Notes: a model not told the origin generated them from the sequence alone. DNA of 64,000 nt from Rhodoblastus sp963828185 (GCA_963828185.1 CAWHDV010000019.1:310001-374000); one strand, 5' to 3'; positions 9,126 through 17,949 are shown, counted from the stretch's first letter. Program-made: numbers and translations.

Positions 9126-9872
9126 ATGTCGCTATTGCTGCTTCTCCAGAGCCAAGCGGTTTCGATTTCGGCCACGCTCGCGGCTGTCCAAAACCCCGAC
9201 GCGGCGGCGCTGGCGGGTTCGGTTTCGGTCGCAGGCGCGCTCGCCGCGTCTGAACAGGGTGACGCGGCTTCGCTCTCGGGCGCGGTTTCCGTCTCGGGCT
9301 CTCTCGCTGCAAGCGGGATGGTCGACACCGCATCGATAGCCGGGGCGGTTTCCTTCACCGGCGCGGTCGCCGCGACCGAACAGCCGGACGCCGTCAGTAT
9401 GGCGGGGGCGGTCGCGGTCGCCGGCGCGCTGGCGGCAGGCGAGACGCCGGACAATGCGTCAATCTCCGGGTCGGTTTCTGGCGCGGCTGTCGCCGCGACG
9501 CTGGCGGCTTTGGAAAGCCCGGACGCGGCCTCGATCCCCGGCGCGGTTTCGATCGCTGGCGCGCTGGCGGCGACGGGACAATTCGACGCCGCGGCCATGT
9601 CTGGCGGCATCTCTGTCAGCGCGGCGCTGGCGGCTTCAGAACAGCCGGAGGCGGCCCGCCTGTTCGGCTCTTTCGGTTTCCGGGCCGGCGCAGATCGCGG
9701 CCTATGCCGATCCGGCCTATTTGCTCGACGCGGCGCCCGCGCTGCGCGCGTTTTCCGCGCTTCCGTCCTGCGCCTTGTCGCCGCGCCGCCGAACCGCCGC
9801 GCGATCATCGCCGCGCCCGCCGTCCGCACGCTCGTCACACGGACGATCACCCGTAATTTGAAGGCTTCGTGA
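9126..9872 (+). CDS. Phage protein made of 21-residue repeats
   Basis: After MSLLLLLQSQAVSIS come seven to eight repeats of 21 residues with pattern LAAxExPDAAS-[LI]-xGAVSVxGA (for example LAASEQGDAASLSGAVSVSG). This suggests a repetitive beta or collagen-like fibre. Near 9665-9690 the sense seems to switch to frame 1 (QIAAYADPAYLLDAAPALRAF) and then back to frame 3 (PNRRAIIAAPAVRTLVTRTI) near 9760-9790. This would be two compensating indels, though the frame stays open without them. No family is recognised; a fibre shaft or spacer role is inferred. Confidence 0.55.
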   Translation: MSLLLLLQSQAVSISATLAAVQNPDAAALAGSVSVAGALAASEQGDAASLSGAVSVSGSLAASGMVDTASIAGAVSFTGAVAATEQPDAVSMAGAVAVAGALAAGETPDNASISGSVSGAAVAATLAALESPDAASIPGAVSIAGALAATGQFDAAAMSGGISVSAALAASEQPEAARLFGSFGFRAGADRGLCRSGLFARRGARAARVFRASVLRLVAAPPNRRAIIAAPAVRTLVTRTITRNLKAS

Positions 9873-9873
9873 A

Positions 9874-10204
9874 ATGGCAAGTTGCGGGAGACGTTTTATC
9901 GGATCCCGGTTGGCGGCAAGGTTTCGCTGTCGATAATTCGCGGCGCCCTCGCGCCTGGCGACTTGCTCGCCTTTGGCGCGACGGCCGCCGTTATCGTCAG
10001 CCCGGAAAATAGCGCGGGCGCCGACCCGAACGCCGCCGCGCTGGCAAATGGCGCGGCCGTGGTGAATGGCGCGACCGTCTCGCAATTCGTCGGCGGCGCG
10101 GGCGTCCCCGGCGTGCTCTATGCGCTTGTCGTCACTATGCCGACGGCGCTCGGCGCGAAAGCCTGGTGCGCTATGGAAACTTCAAATTCGAGGCGGTCGG
10201 ATGA
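9874..10204 (+). CDS. Small phage protein with two frameshifts
   Basis: ATG 9874 (MAS) must shift at 9882 into frame 3 to read LRETFYRIPVGGKVSLSIIR onward. Near 10165 it must shift again into frame 2 (RYGNFKFEAVG) to reach a TGA at 10202-10204 that forms an ATGA overlap with the next gene. Each break is explained by one lost base (AGTTGCGG from AGTTTGCGG, and GCCTGGTGCG from GCCTGGGTGCG). The repaired protein is about 110 residues. It is a small beta-type phage structural protein of unknown family. Confidence 0.55.
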
Positions 10205-10851
10205 GCATTATCAAAATCCCGCCCATCCGCGCGTCAAACAACGTCACCTTTCAGATGACGCTCGATTTTTCCCAGGTCGCGGCGGTCTATAATGTCGCGA
10301 ACGGCGTCATCCGGATGCAAGCGAAAAGCTCGCCCTATGTGACGGCGGAAGCCTATGGCGGGGCGTCGGACGGCTCGGAAGCGGGCGCCATCGCCTTCAA
10401 CGCCGCGACAAACCAATGCGTGTTTTCCGCGCCCCTGTCCGACGTCGCGCAGCTCGCGGGGCCTTTTGTCGCTGATTGCGTGCTCGAGCTTCCCGGCGGG
10501 ATTGTCGCGCCGCTGTTCTGTTCCGCGCTGTATTTTGCGCCCGGCGTGACGCGCGGGCCAAACGATTCCGGCGTGACGGGGACCGGACCGCTCGGCGACA
10601 CCGTGACGATCGACGGATGGGCGTCGACCGCGCCGATGGTTTTACCCGTGACGCTGACATCGGCGATTGCGGCGGCGCAGGCTTCGCAAGCGGCGGCGGA
10701 GGCCAGCGCGGCCGACGCCGCCGGGCCGATCACGCTGGCGCAGCTCCAGGCGGCCTTGTCGCTTCTGCCCGTCTATTCCGGCACAGGCCCCGCGCCCGTG
10801 CCGACCGGCCAATGGTTCATCAACGGCACGATCATCGAACAGGCGCAATGA
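10201..10851 (+). CDS. Phage tail/structural protein, unknown family
   Basis: A 216-residue protein starting MSIIKIPPIRASNNVTFQMT. Segments VIRMQAKSSPYVTAEAYG and VADCVLELPGG resemble minor structural proteins placed before fibres. An alanine-rich stretch (AIAAAQASQAAAEASAADAA) could be helical or coiled. The end (PTGQWFINGTIIEQAQ) is similar to short fibre tips. ATGA overlaps occur at both ends (10201 and 10848), tying it to its neighbours. An upstream in-frame ATG at 10066 lies inside the preceding gene and is not used. Confidence 0.55.
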   Translation: MSIIKIPPIRASNNVTFQMTLDFSQVAAVYNVANGVIRMQAKSSPYVTAEAYGGASDGSEAGAIAFNAATNQCVFSAPLSDVAQLAGPFVADCVLELPGGIVAPLFCSALYFAPGVTRGPNDSGVTGTGPLGDTVTIDGWASTAPMVLPVTLTSAIAAAQASQAAAEASAADAAGPITLAQLQAALSLLPVYSGTGPAPVPTGQWFINGTIIEQAQ

Positions 10852-13094
10852 CCATGATGAAACGCTTTCTTTTCGCCGCGCTTCTGGCGCTGCCGCCGGT
10901 CGCCGCTTTTCCGCCTAGCTTTGTGGCGCCCGTTGGCGTTTCGGTCGTCAATTGGCCGCCGTCCTGGTCGCCACAGCCGCCGCCGGCTCGCATGCCGACG
11001 GCTGGAACGTCACGCTCGGCACGACCGCCGACGCGCCTTGGAGCGGCGCGGGATCGGCGACCGAGATGGCGCTGCTCAAGGCGATTTTCTCCGCCGTGAC
11101 CGCGCCGGTTCCGGCGGGCTCGTCGAAGATCGGCGCAGTCGGCATCGACCAGAGCGTTCCCGGTCAGACCAACGCCGTGCAGTCTGTCGATAACACCTAT
11201 GTATCAGGAACATGCTCGGCGAACTGCCTCGGAACGTCCCTCCTTGGCCCGATCGACACGACTGGCTCGGCGACGATCGACACGCAGATAACAGTGGTCG
11301 GCGGCGGCGCGACGATCAACTGGCAAGTGTCGGACGATCCGGTCTGTTCCACCGCGTCGAACTGGTTCAACAGGCGTGCAGGCGTCGCCAATTCTGAACG
11401 ACAAGGCATCGACCAGCACGACCAACCTCAATTTCGTCGGAATGGTCCAAACGCCCGTCTTGGTCATTGTATGCGGCTGTCCTTCACCAGCTACGCCTCC
11501 GGAACCTCTTCGGCGAGGCGGCTGCGGCCCTTCGCGAGCGTGATGCAGATAGGATCGCCGGTCCAGCCGCCCTCACGGGGACGCCAAACGGCGCGACGCA
11601 GGTGACGTCTTCCGCGACGGGACAACGGGCGCGCTTCCGGCGACGATGGCGGCGGCGAGCGGCTATAACGACTACTTCTCCGGCTTTACCGTCACTCGGC
11701 CGGGACGACATCGCCGGCCCCCGTCACCACCACGGTCACCGGCCTGATCTCGGGATCGCTGAGTTATGTGTTTTATCCGGCGACGACCGGCGCGATTCTC
11801 GCCAAGGAGTTTTCGCCCTCGCGTCCCGTCGTCCGCCAAAACAACCGCCATTCAGATGTCGGTTCCGGCGCTCGGCTCGGGCTCTATCGCGGCTGTCGAT
11901 CTGCATGGCTTCTGGGGGCCGTGATGCGCGCCATAGCCCTTGCCTTGATGGCGCTGGCGCTGTGCGAATTTACGCGCGGCAACCTCTCCCCGCATACGGC
12001 TGACCCGCAGGCTACGAGGCGGCGCAAAACGTGTTGCTCTATCTGAGCAACGTCGGCCGCCGCGCTTCGCATCGCGTCGTCACTGGTCACAATTCGGCGG
12101 CGCCGCCTGTTGCTCGGCACCAGAATACGCCGCCGCGGGATGGGCCGACAATATCGCCGCGTTACAGACGGCGACGGGGCAGACGCCCGGCCTGGCCGGC
12201 GCAGATCATACTGATTGGAAGTCGCGGTCGCCGGGAACTCCGGTCGATTACACGGCGCTTAATTCATATCTGATTTCGGCGTGGCAGGCGGGCTCGCTGG
12301 TCGAAATCAGCTATCATGCGAATAACCCTTGGAACGGCCAGCCTTGGAACAACACGTCTTGCGGAACTGGCGGCACGCTGGCCGATCTCGTCAATCCGGC
12401 GACGGCGGTCTATGCGGCGTGGACGCGAACTGGCGAAGGTCGTCACCGGGTCGCAGGCGTTGCAGGCGGCGGGCGTCGTCGTGATCTGGCGACCGTTCCT
12501 TGAGCAAAATTCGTCGGAATGGTGGTGGGTGACATGCAATTCCGGCATGTCGCAGCTTCCCGCCGTGTGGCGGGATATGTTCGCGACCTTCGCGGCGGCG
12601 GGGCTGCATAATATTCTGTGGGCTTACGCCAGCAACGGCCCGTGGCAGAACATGGACGGTTGCCCCGGCGCGCAGGGCGAAAGCGGCCTTTGCCTGTACC
12701 CCGGCTCTGGCTACGTGGACATTGTCGGGCTTGACGATTACCGCGACGCGACAGGGCCTATGCCGGATAATTTCGACGACAATTGGCGCGCATGGTCGGC
12801 GCTGGGCAAGGTGCTGGCCTTGACCGAACGTGGACCGGCGGAAACGGACGGTTCGTCACTGATGTACGAGTCGCTGTTGAGCGGCGCTGTGGCCAATCGC
12901 GGGTCTGATGTCCCGCCTTCGCCTATTTCATGGCGTGGTCTGAAACCTATTCCATCGTCGCCAATCCCGGCGCGGCGACGCTGATGAACGATCCCAACGC
13001 GGCGAACCAGACGGACGTTGGCGCGGCGCTTTCCTGCATGGCTGCGGCCGGGTCATATTCGGCCAAGGTCGCCTGCGCGCTCAACGCGCCGTAA
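10848..13094 (+). pseudogene. Multi-domain phage fibre with GH26-like glycosidase, frameshifted many times
   Basis: The start (MTMMKRFLFAALLALPPVAA) looks like a signal or hydrophobic leader. Frame 2 then carries a fibre-type domain (DGWNVTLGTTADAPWSG; IGAVGIDQSVPGQTN). From ~12100 a glycoside-hydrolase family 26-like domain appears in pieces: VEISYHANNPWNGQPWN, VVVIWRPFLEQNSSEWWW (candidate acid/base Glu), GYVDIVGLDDY and KVLALTERG (candidate nucleophile Glu). The end (MNDPNAANQTDVGAALSC) stops at 13092-13094. At least five frame changes are needed. GH26 enzymes cleave beta-mannans and related glycans, so a capsule-depolymerising role is inferred. It may be two genes. Confidence 0.6.
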
Positions 13095-13109
13095 ATCCAT
13101 GGACACTTC

Positions 13110-13680
13110 ATGCTGAAAAAAACCGTGCTTTGCGCGGCGCTGGCGCTCGGATTGCGCGCCGGCCCGTGCTCAAATGGCCGGAGGGGCTTTTATGCTCGGA
13201 TGTCGCGCAAGACCTTATTCCCGGCTCCGGCAAAATGGTCCGGCCCGCGCGTGCGCGTCGCCATCGCTTCGCGCGGTCGCGCCGTTACGATCTGATCCGG
13301 TTGCGCGAGCGTCGGCTATGCCGGCGCGAGCGCCAAAAACGCCCCGCTCGAATTGCACCCGCTCATCGCCGTCGCCCGCCGCTATCTCGGGCGCGGCAAT
13401 TTCACCGGCTATCGCGAGGCCTGGTGCGCCGACGCCGTCAACGCCTGGCTGCGCGCCGCGGGGCTGCGCCCGAACCGCTCGCACCGCGCCATCGATTTCG
13501 CCTCTTACGGCCGCGCGAGCGCCCGCGCGTCGGCGCCATCGCCGTGCTCGCCATCATGTCGGCCTCGTCGCCGGTTTTTCGCGGGGGCGCGTGTTGCTGC
13601 TGTCCGGCAATCATTCGCATCGCGTCGCCTATGGGCTCTATTCGGCGCGAAAAATTCTCGCCTATCGCCAGCCTGTCTAG
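13110..13680 (+). pseudogene. TIGR02594-type cell-wall lysin, frameshifted
   Basis: ATG 13110 opens a possible signal peptide (MLKKTVLCAALALGL). The lysin body reads in frame 3 (LHPLIAVARRYLG, then REAWCADAVNAWLRAAGL with the catalytic-type Cys). It moves near 13530 to frames giving RVGAIAVL and HHVGLVAGFSRGRVLLLSGN (candidate His), ending at TAG 13678-13680. Alphaproteobacterial TIGR02594 lysins share this WC...HVG...GGN pattern. Several single-base losses are needed to make one protein. It lies directly before a second lysin. Confidence 0.55.
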
Positions 13681-13691
13681 GAGCAAGCGTC

Positions 13692-14201
13692 ATGTCCACT
13701 TGGCCGCATGAAGACGTCGCCGCGCTGAACGCCTTTTATGGCGATCCGCGCGGCGCGAATGGCAAGGTCGATCCAAAATGGTTCGCCGAAAACGTCGCGC
13801 GCTGGGTTCCGCCCTATCCGCTGTTTTACTCCGGCGATCTGCGCGCGCCGATGCTGCATCTCGAATTGCACAAGAAGGCGGTCGAAACCTTCGACGCCGC
13901 CTTCCTCGACGCGCTCAAGACGCTCGGCCACGCCTATATTGTCGAGAAGCGGCTCAATATCACCGGCGGAACCTTCTGCTACCGCACCGAGCGCGGCGGC
14001 TCGCGGCTCTCCGTCCATTCCTGGGCCTGCGCCATCGACATGGACCCGCAGCACAATCCGTTCCCGCGCCGCTGGAGCGGGCCGCCGCAGATCGACGCAA
14101 AATTCACCGCGATCATGAAAAAGCACGGCTTTTTCTGGCGCGGCGACGTGCCGCAACACGACGACGACCCGATGCACTTCCAACTCTGCGATCATTATTG
14201 A
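13692..14201 (+). CDS. M15-family peptidase endolysin
   Basis: A 169-residue protein with the M15 D-Ala-D-Ala peptidase zinc site: His and Asp in SVHSWACAIDMD (HxxxxxxD) and His in DPMHFQL. The family cuts peptidoglycan cross-links, and phage members release progeny. The start is ATG 13692 after GAGCAAGCGTC; the frame is open upstream but only as an overlap with the broken lysin. The frame is intact, unlike the genes on its left. The lysis role follows from family and from the small membrane genes that come next. Confidence 0.82.
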   Translation: MSTWPHEDVAALNAFYGDPRGANGKVDPKWFAENVARWVPPYPLFYSGDLRAPMLHLELHKKAVETFDAAFLDALKTLGHAYIVEKRLNITGGTFCYRTERGGSRLSVHSWACAIDMDPQHNPFPRRWSGPPQIDAKFTAIMKKHGFFWRGDVPQHDDDPMHFQLCDHY

Positions 14202-14215
14202 AAGGAGACTGACGC

Positions 14216-14401
14216 ATAAATCTTTCGCAATTCGCCTCCGACGTGGCGACCGCAATCCCGCCTATCGTCGCGGCCGCGGCCGCCGCCGCCGCCGTGCTGC
14301 CGCAGCCCGCGCCCGGCTCGAAATGGGCCAAGGCGCGAAAAATCATCGATTGGCTGGCGATGAATTTCGCCAACGCGAAAAACGCGAAGCGGGGCCAATG
14401 A
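14216..14401 (+). CDS. Small holin-like membrane protein lacking a normal start codon
   Basis: Frame 2 reads about 60 residues from ATA 14216 to TGA 14399-14401, where it forms an ATGA overlap with the next gene. It has one hydrophobic stretch (IPPIVAAAAAAAAVL) and a basic C-terminus (KIIDWLAMNFANAKNAKRG). A clear AAAGGAG (14201-14207) stands 8 bases before ATA, where an ATG would be expected, so a base may be lost or changed. The position after the endolysin fits a holin or similar lysis helper. It is too short for many gene callers. Confidence 0.45.
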   Translation: MNLSQFASDVATAIPPIVAAAAAAAAVLPQPAPGSKWAKARKIIDWLAMNFANAKNAKRGQ

Positions 14402-14766
14402 GCGCGATGTCTTCGCTCTGGGCGCAATTCGCCACCTGGCTCGCTTCGGCCGCAGAAACGGCTTCCGGCGCGTCCGCCGCCGCGACCACGATCAGCAAGG
14501 ACGTCGCGGCCTTCGATGATGCTGTCAAATTCTTCAAGGACCTTGCGGCGAACAAGGCAACGATTTCCGAAGGACTGTCCGCCGGCCTGGCGGCGGATCA
14601 GATTCTCGAGCCCTATCTTCCCGGCGCGACATATGTCGCGGACGAAATCGAACTGCTTCAGGCGGCGAGCGCGCTTTATGGCGCACTGCCTGCCGGATTG
14701 CAGATCATCAAGGCCGAAGGGGACAAACCCGTCGCCCCCGAATATCGGCACGCTCCGCTCATTTGA
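14398..14766 (+). CDS. Small phage protein of the lysis region, unknown function
   Basis: A 122-residue protein starting MSAMSSLWAQFATWLASAAE. It looks mainly helical, with an amphipathic N-terminus and segments such as FFKDLAANKATISEGLSAG. It has no clear membrane span and no known motif. ATG 14398 overlaps the preceding small gene as ATGA. It may work with the holin-like neighbour, but this is only positional. Confidence 0.5.
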   Translation: MSAMSSLWAQFATWLASAAETASGASAAATTISKDVAAFDDAVKFFKDLAANKATISEGLSAGLAADQILEPYLPGATYVADEIELLQAASALYGALPAGLQIIKAEGDKPVAPEYRHAPLI

Positions 14767-14786
14767 AATCCACGAAAGGAAAATCC

Positions 14787-15083
14787 ATGAAAAAGCTGCT
14801 TTGCGGCGCGCTCCTGCTCGCCTGCGTCTCGCCCGCTTCCGCCATGTCCTATTTTACCGGCCCGAACGCCGCGACCACTGTCAACGACGCCGCGATAGTC
14901 GCTTGCGACCTTTCCATGGTCGCCGATGTCGCTGTGGCGGCGGAACGGGCCGCCAATGCCGGGGGGACCGTCGTCAAGACCGGGACGACGACAAAGGTCC
15001 AGAACGTTTCCGTGGCCCTCTGCTCGTCGCTCGGCGGCGTCGCGAGCGCGACGACGCAGATCTCGCCGGCTTCGCCAGAATGA
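14787..15083 (+). CDS. Small exported protein, unknown function
   Basis: A 98-residue protein with a signal peptide (MKKLLCGALLLACVSPASA) ending in an ASA cleavage site, and a short mature part with two Cys (IVACDLSMV and VALCSSLGG). AAAGGAAA precedes ATG 14787. Small secreted proteins with this look are common in alphaproteobacterial prophage lysis regions and could be spanin-like, but no motif proves this. Confidence 0.55.
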   Translation: MKKLLCGALLLACVSPASAMSYFTGPNAATTVNDAAIVACDLSMVADVAVAAERAANAGGTVVKTGTTTKVQNVSVALCSSLGGVASATTQISPASPE

Positions 15084-15100
15084 CGCGATGAAAGGCGATA

Positions 15101-15421
15101 ATGGCCAGCGGCGCAGCTTCCGCCGATGCGCGGAAGGGTGTTTCTCGTGAATGGAATCCGAAAAAAATGGCGGCGGATTTGAATGGCGGCGAATTGCCCA
15201 ATTGGCTTGTCACTTTGGGCGCCAGCGTCCTGACGGCGGTAGGCGGCTTCGCCCTGGCTCTGGTCAATCGCGGCCCGGCGCTGCAAATCGCCGTCGACGG
15301 GCGGCTGCGGACCTTGATCGATGGTTATGAAAGGCGCGTCGACGATTTGATGCTGGAGGTGCATTGCCTCCGCGAAGAAGTCGTCAATCTCCGCCGCGCT
15401 CTGGCCGAGGCGCATCTCTAG
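15101..15421 (+). CDS. Small membrane protein with coiled-coil tail (lysis-type)
   Basis: A 106-residue protein with one membrane segment (WLVTLGASVLTAVGGFALALV) followed by a likely coiled coil (DGYERRVDDLMLEVHCLREE). This layout fits a holin or inner-membrane spanin. The start could be ATG 15101 or the later ATG at 15167 (MAADLNGGELPNWL). It is the last gene of the prophage block before the terminator at 15468. Confidence 0.55.
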   Translation: MASGAASADARKGVSREWNPKKMAADLNGGELPNWLVTLGASVLTAVGGFALALVNRGPALQIAVDGRLRTLIDGYERRVDDLMLEVHCLREEVVNLRRALAEAHL

Positions 15422-15467
15422 AACGGTTTCGGCGCCTGAATCTCGAGTGATCTTTTTGCTCCTCCCT

Positions 15468-15502
15468 AGCCCCGCCCGGCGTCAGCCGGACGGGGCTTTT
15501 TT
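15468..15502 (+). terminator. Rho-independent terminator ending the prophage block
   Basis: A perfect hairpin except for one base pair: AGCCCCGCCCGGC, loop GTCA, GCCGGACGGGGCT, followed by six T. It lies 47 bases after the last prophage gene and shields the SOS operon from read-through. Confidence 0.9.
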
Positions 15503-15549
15503 CGCGTTTGGGCTTTTTTGCGTGTTTTGGCCGAGCGGTGAGACTCGAC

Positions 15550-15594
15550 TTGACAAGCTCCGGATTTGGGTTTCTGATAGAACATAACAAGAAC
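15550..15594 (+). promoter_or_regulatory. Promoter with LexA box for imuA-imuB-dnaE2
   Basis: TTGACA at 15550-15555 with a weak -10 (TCTGAT at 15573-15578, 17-base gap). GAAC-N7-GAAC at 15580-15594 is exactly the direct-repeat LexA operator of Alphaproteobacteria and lies just downstream of the -10, 17 bases before the imuA start. DNA-damage induction is expected. Confidence 0.82.
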
Positions 15595-15611
15595 ATTTAT
15601 GTGAAAACGCC

Positions 15612-16466
15612 ATGCATAGGATCAATGCGCAAGCTGGCGCGTCGCGCGCGAGAACCATTCTCCTCCTGCGGCGGCTCGTCGAGAAAGCCGGCGGCAAGGA
15701 CGCGGCGGCGCCGGATCGCGCCGCGCGCTTCGCCTTGGGCGCGCCGAATGTCGACGCGTTGCTTGGCGGGGGGTTGAGCCGCGCGTGCCTGCATGAGGTG
15801 CATGCGCCCTGGGTCGCCGACTGGTCCGCAGCCGCCGGTTTCGGACTGGCGCTGGCTTTGCGCGCCGCGCCGGGACGCCCGCTGTTCTGGGCGCGACAGG
15901 ATTTTCTCGAAGGCGAGGCCGGACGGCTGAACGGCATGGGACTTGCCGAATTCGGCGTCGATCCCGCCGCGCTGTCGCTGGTGCGCGGCAGGGACGCCGA
16001 GGCCGTCCTGCGCGCTGGCGTCGAGGCGGCGCGCTGCAAGAGTCTCGGCGCGGCGCTGATCGAAATTTTCGGCGCGCCGCGCGCGCTCGACCTCACCGCG
16101 ACCCTGCGCCTGGCGCGCGCGGCGGAAGCTTCGGGCGTTACCGTTTTCCTGCTGCGCATTCGCTCGAGCGAGGAGGCGAAGACCGGGCCGCCGCCCAGCG
16201 CCGCCGCCTCGCGCTGGCGGGCGCGGGCGCAAAATTCGCGCGCCCTGTTCGCCAATGCGCCGGGGTCTTCCTGCTTTGCCGTCACGCTGCTGCGTCATCG
16301 CGGCGGCGCAGCGGATCTTTCTTGGCGTTTGGAGTGGCTGCGTGACCGAGGCCTGTTTCATGAAGTCGCCGACACAAATTCTGGCGCGACGCTATCTCGC
16401 CCTGTGGCTGCCCTTCCTGCCGACGGACCGGTTGAATCGATCGCGGGGCGGCGCGCCGCAGGATGA
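15612..16466 (+). CDS. imuA: ImuA, SOS mutagenesis factor (RecA/SulA-like)
   Basis: A 284-residue protein of the ImuA family (FALGAPNVDALLGGGLSRACLH; PLFWARQDFLEGEAGRLNG). It is RecA-like without an intact Walker A lysine motif. ImuA works with ImuB and DnaE2 in error-prone bypass of DNA lesions. It starts 17 bases after a LexA box and overlaps imuB by about 107 bases in another frame. Length and gene order match the standard alphaproteobacterial cassette. Confidence 0.92.
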   Translation: MHRINAQAGASRARTILLLRRLVEKAGGKDAAAPDRAARFALGAPNVDALLGGGLSRACLHEVHAPWVADWSAAAGFGLALALRAAPGRPLFWARQDFLEGEAGRLNGMGLAEFGVDPAALSLVRGRDAEAVLRAGVEAARCKSLGAALIEIFGAPRALDLTATLRLARAAEASGVTVFLLRIRSSEEAKTGPPPSAAASRWRARAQNSRALFANAPGSSCFAVTLLRHRGGAADLSWRLEWLRDRGLFHEVADTNSGATLSRPVAALPADGPVESIAGRRAAG

Positions 16467-17949
16467 GCATGAGTATGACGAGACGCCTTTCGCCCTGGTC
16501 GAAAAGCAGGGCGGCGCGCAAAAACTTTATGCGCTCACTTCCGCCGCCTTGCGCCAGGGGCTTGCGCCCGGCCTGTCGCTGGCCGACGCGCGCGCCCGCC
16601 TGCCGCGACTCGCCGTCGCGGAAGCCGACCCCGCGGGGGACGCGCAAATCCTGGCGCGTCTGGCGGCGCGCTGTGAATGCTATACGCCGCTAACGGCGCT
16701 GGACGAGCCGCATGGGCTGGTGCTCGACGTCACCGGCTGCGCTCATCTGTTCCGCGGCGAGGCCGGTCTTTTCGCGCGGCTGCTGCACGACATGCAGGCG
16801 TTCGGTTTTTCCACGCGTGCGGCTCTTGCCGGAACGCCTGATTGCGCCCGCGCCCTGGCGCGCTTTTCCGCCGGCGGAATTTTTACGCCCGAGGAAGAAA
16901 AAGCCGCCGTCGCCCGCCTGCCTGTGACGGCGCTGGAGCAGGGGGCTGAAACCCTTGTCGTCCTCAACCGCGCCGGCTTGAAAACGCTCGGCGATGTGGC
17001 GGCGCGCTCCTCGCGCGCATTCGTTTCCCGCTTCGGCGCCGATTTTTCGCGCAAGATCGAACGGCTGTTTGGCCGCGAGGACGTGCGGATAAGACCCTTG
17101 CGACCGCCGCCCGATTGCATGGTCGAACGGCATTTCCTGGAGCCTTTGGCGCAGCGCGAGCAAATTGAGGCGGCCTTGCGCGATTTGATGCTGGAGACGG
17201 CGCTTCTGCTGGAGCGGCGGGGACAGGGCGGCCGTGCTTTCGAAGCGGATTTTTTCCGCGCCGACGGCGTGGTTCGGCGCCTGCGGGTGGAGACCTTGCG
17301 ACCGACGCGCGACCCGAAAATCCTGCTCCGGCTGTTTCACGAAAAACTCGATGTGCTGGCCGATCCGCTCGATCCAGGATTCGGTTTTGACGCCTTGCGC
17401 CTCGCCGTGCCGCGCGCCGAAAAATTCTCGGCTGAACAGGGCGATTTCGCCGGCGCGGCGGCGGTGGAGTCCGAGCGCGAATTGAGCGAATTGCTCGACC
17501 GGCTGACGACGCGTTTCGGACGCGAGCGCGTGCTGCGTTTCATCCATCTCGATACGTATGAGCCAGAGCGCGAGAGCCCGGCCGTTCCCGCAGCCATGGC
17601 GGCGCCCGCGGTCTGGCCGGCCGCAGCAGGCAGCGAGCCGCCGCTGCGTCCGTTGACCCTGTTCGATCCGCCGCAACCAATCGAGGTCCTGGCGCTCGCG
17701 CCAGACGGGCCGCCAGCGCGCTTTCACTGGCGTCGGCAGGCGCATGACGTGCTGCGCGCCGAAGGGCCGGAGCGCATCGCGCCGGAATGGGCGCGGCTCG
17801 ATCCGGCGCATTTCGGCGGCAATGCGCTGACGCGTGACTATTACCGCGTCGAGGATGTCGACGGCCGCCGCTTCTGGCTGTTCCGGCGAGGGCTTTACGA
17901 GCGCGGCGACGAGACGCCATGCTGGTTCGTGCATGGGCTGTTTGCGTGA
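16360..17949 (+). CDS. imuB: ImuB, Y-family polymerase-like hub of the mutasome
   Basis: A 529-residue Y-family-like protein. The N-terminus RRYLALWLPFLPTDRL is typical of ImuB and decides the start at ATG 16360, inside the end of imuA. Members lack the polymerase catalytic acids and act as a clamp-binding scaffold joining ImuA and DnaE2. The region GLKTLGDVAARSSRAFVSRF is the helix-hairpin-helix-like part. The stop overlaps the dnaE2 start (TGATG at 17947-17951). Confidence 0.93.
   Translation: MKSPTQILARRYLALWLPFLPTDRLNRSRGGAPQDEHEYDETPFALVEKQGGAQKLYALTSAALRQGLAPGLSLADARARLPRLAVAEADPAGDAQILARLAARCECYTPLTALDEPHGLVLDVTGCAHLFRGEAGLFARLLHDMQAFGFSTRAALAGTPDCARALARFSAGGIFTPEEEKAAVARLPVTALEQGAETLVVLNRAGLKTLGDVAARSSRAFVSRFGADFSRKIERLFGREDVRIRPLRPPPDCMVERHFLEPLAQREQIEAALRDLMLETALLLERRGQGGRAFEADFFRADGVVRRLRVETLRPTRDPKILLRLFHEKLDVLADPLDPGFGFDALRLAVPRAEKFSAEQGDFAGAAAVESERELSELLDRLTTRFGRERVLRFIHLDTYEPERESPAVPAAMAAPAVWPAAAGSEPPLRPLTLFDPPQPIEVLALAPDGPPARFHWRRQAHDVLRAEGPERIAPEWARLDPAHFGGNALTRDYYRVEDVDGRRFWLFRRGLYERGDETPCWFVHGLFA

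Noticed and set aside
1..15500. A gene transfer agent instead of a prophage
   Set aside because: The tail-tip order is GTA-like, but fibre genes, a GH26-like depolymerase, two lysins and lysis genes fit a prophage. The capsid genes lie outside the window, so this is not fully settled.
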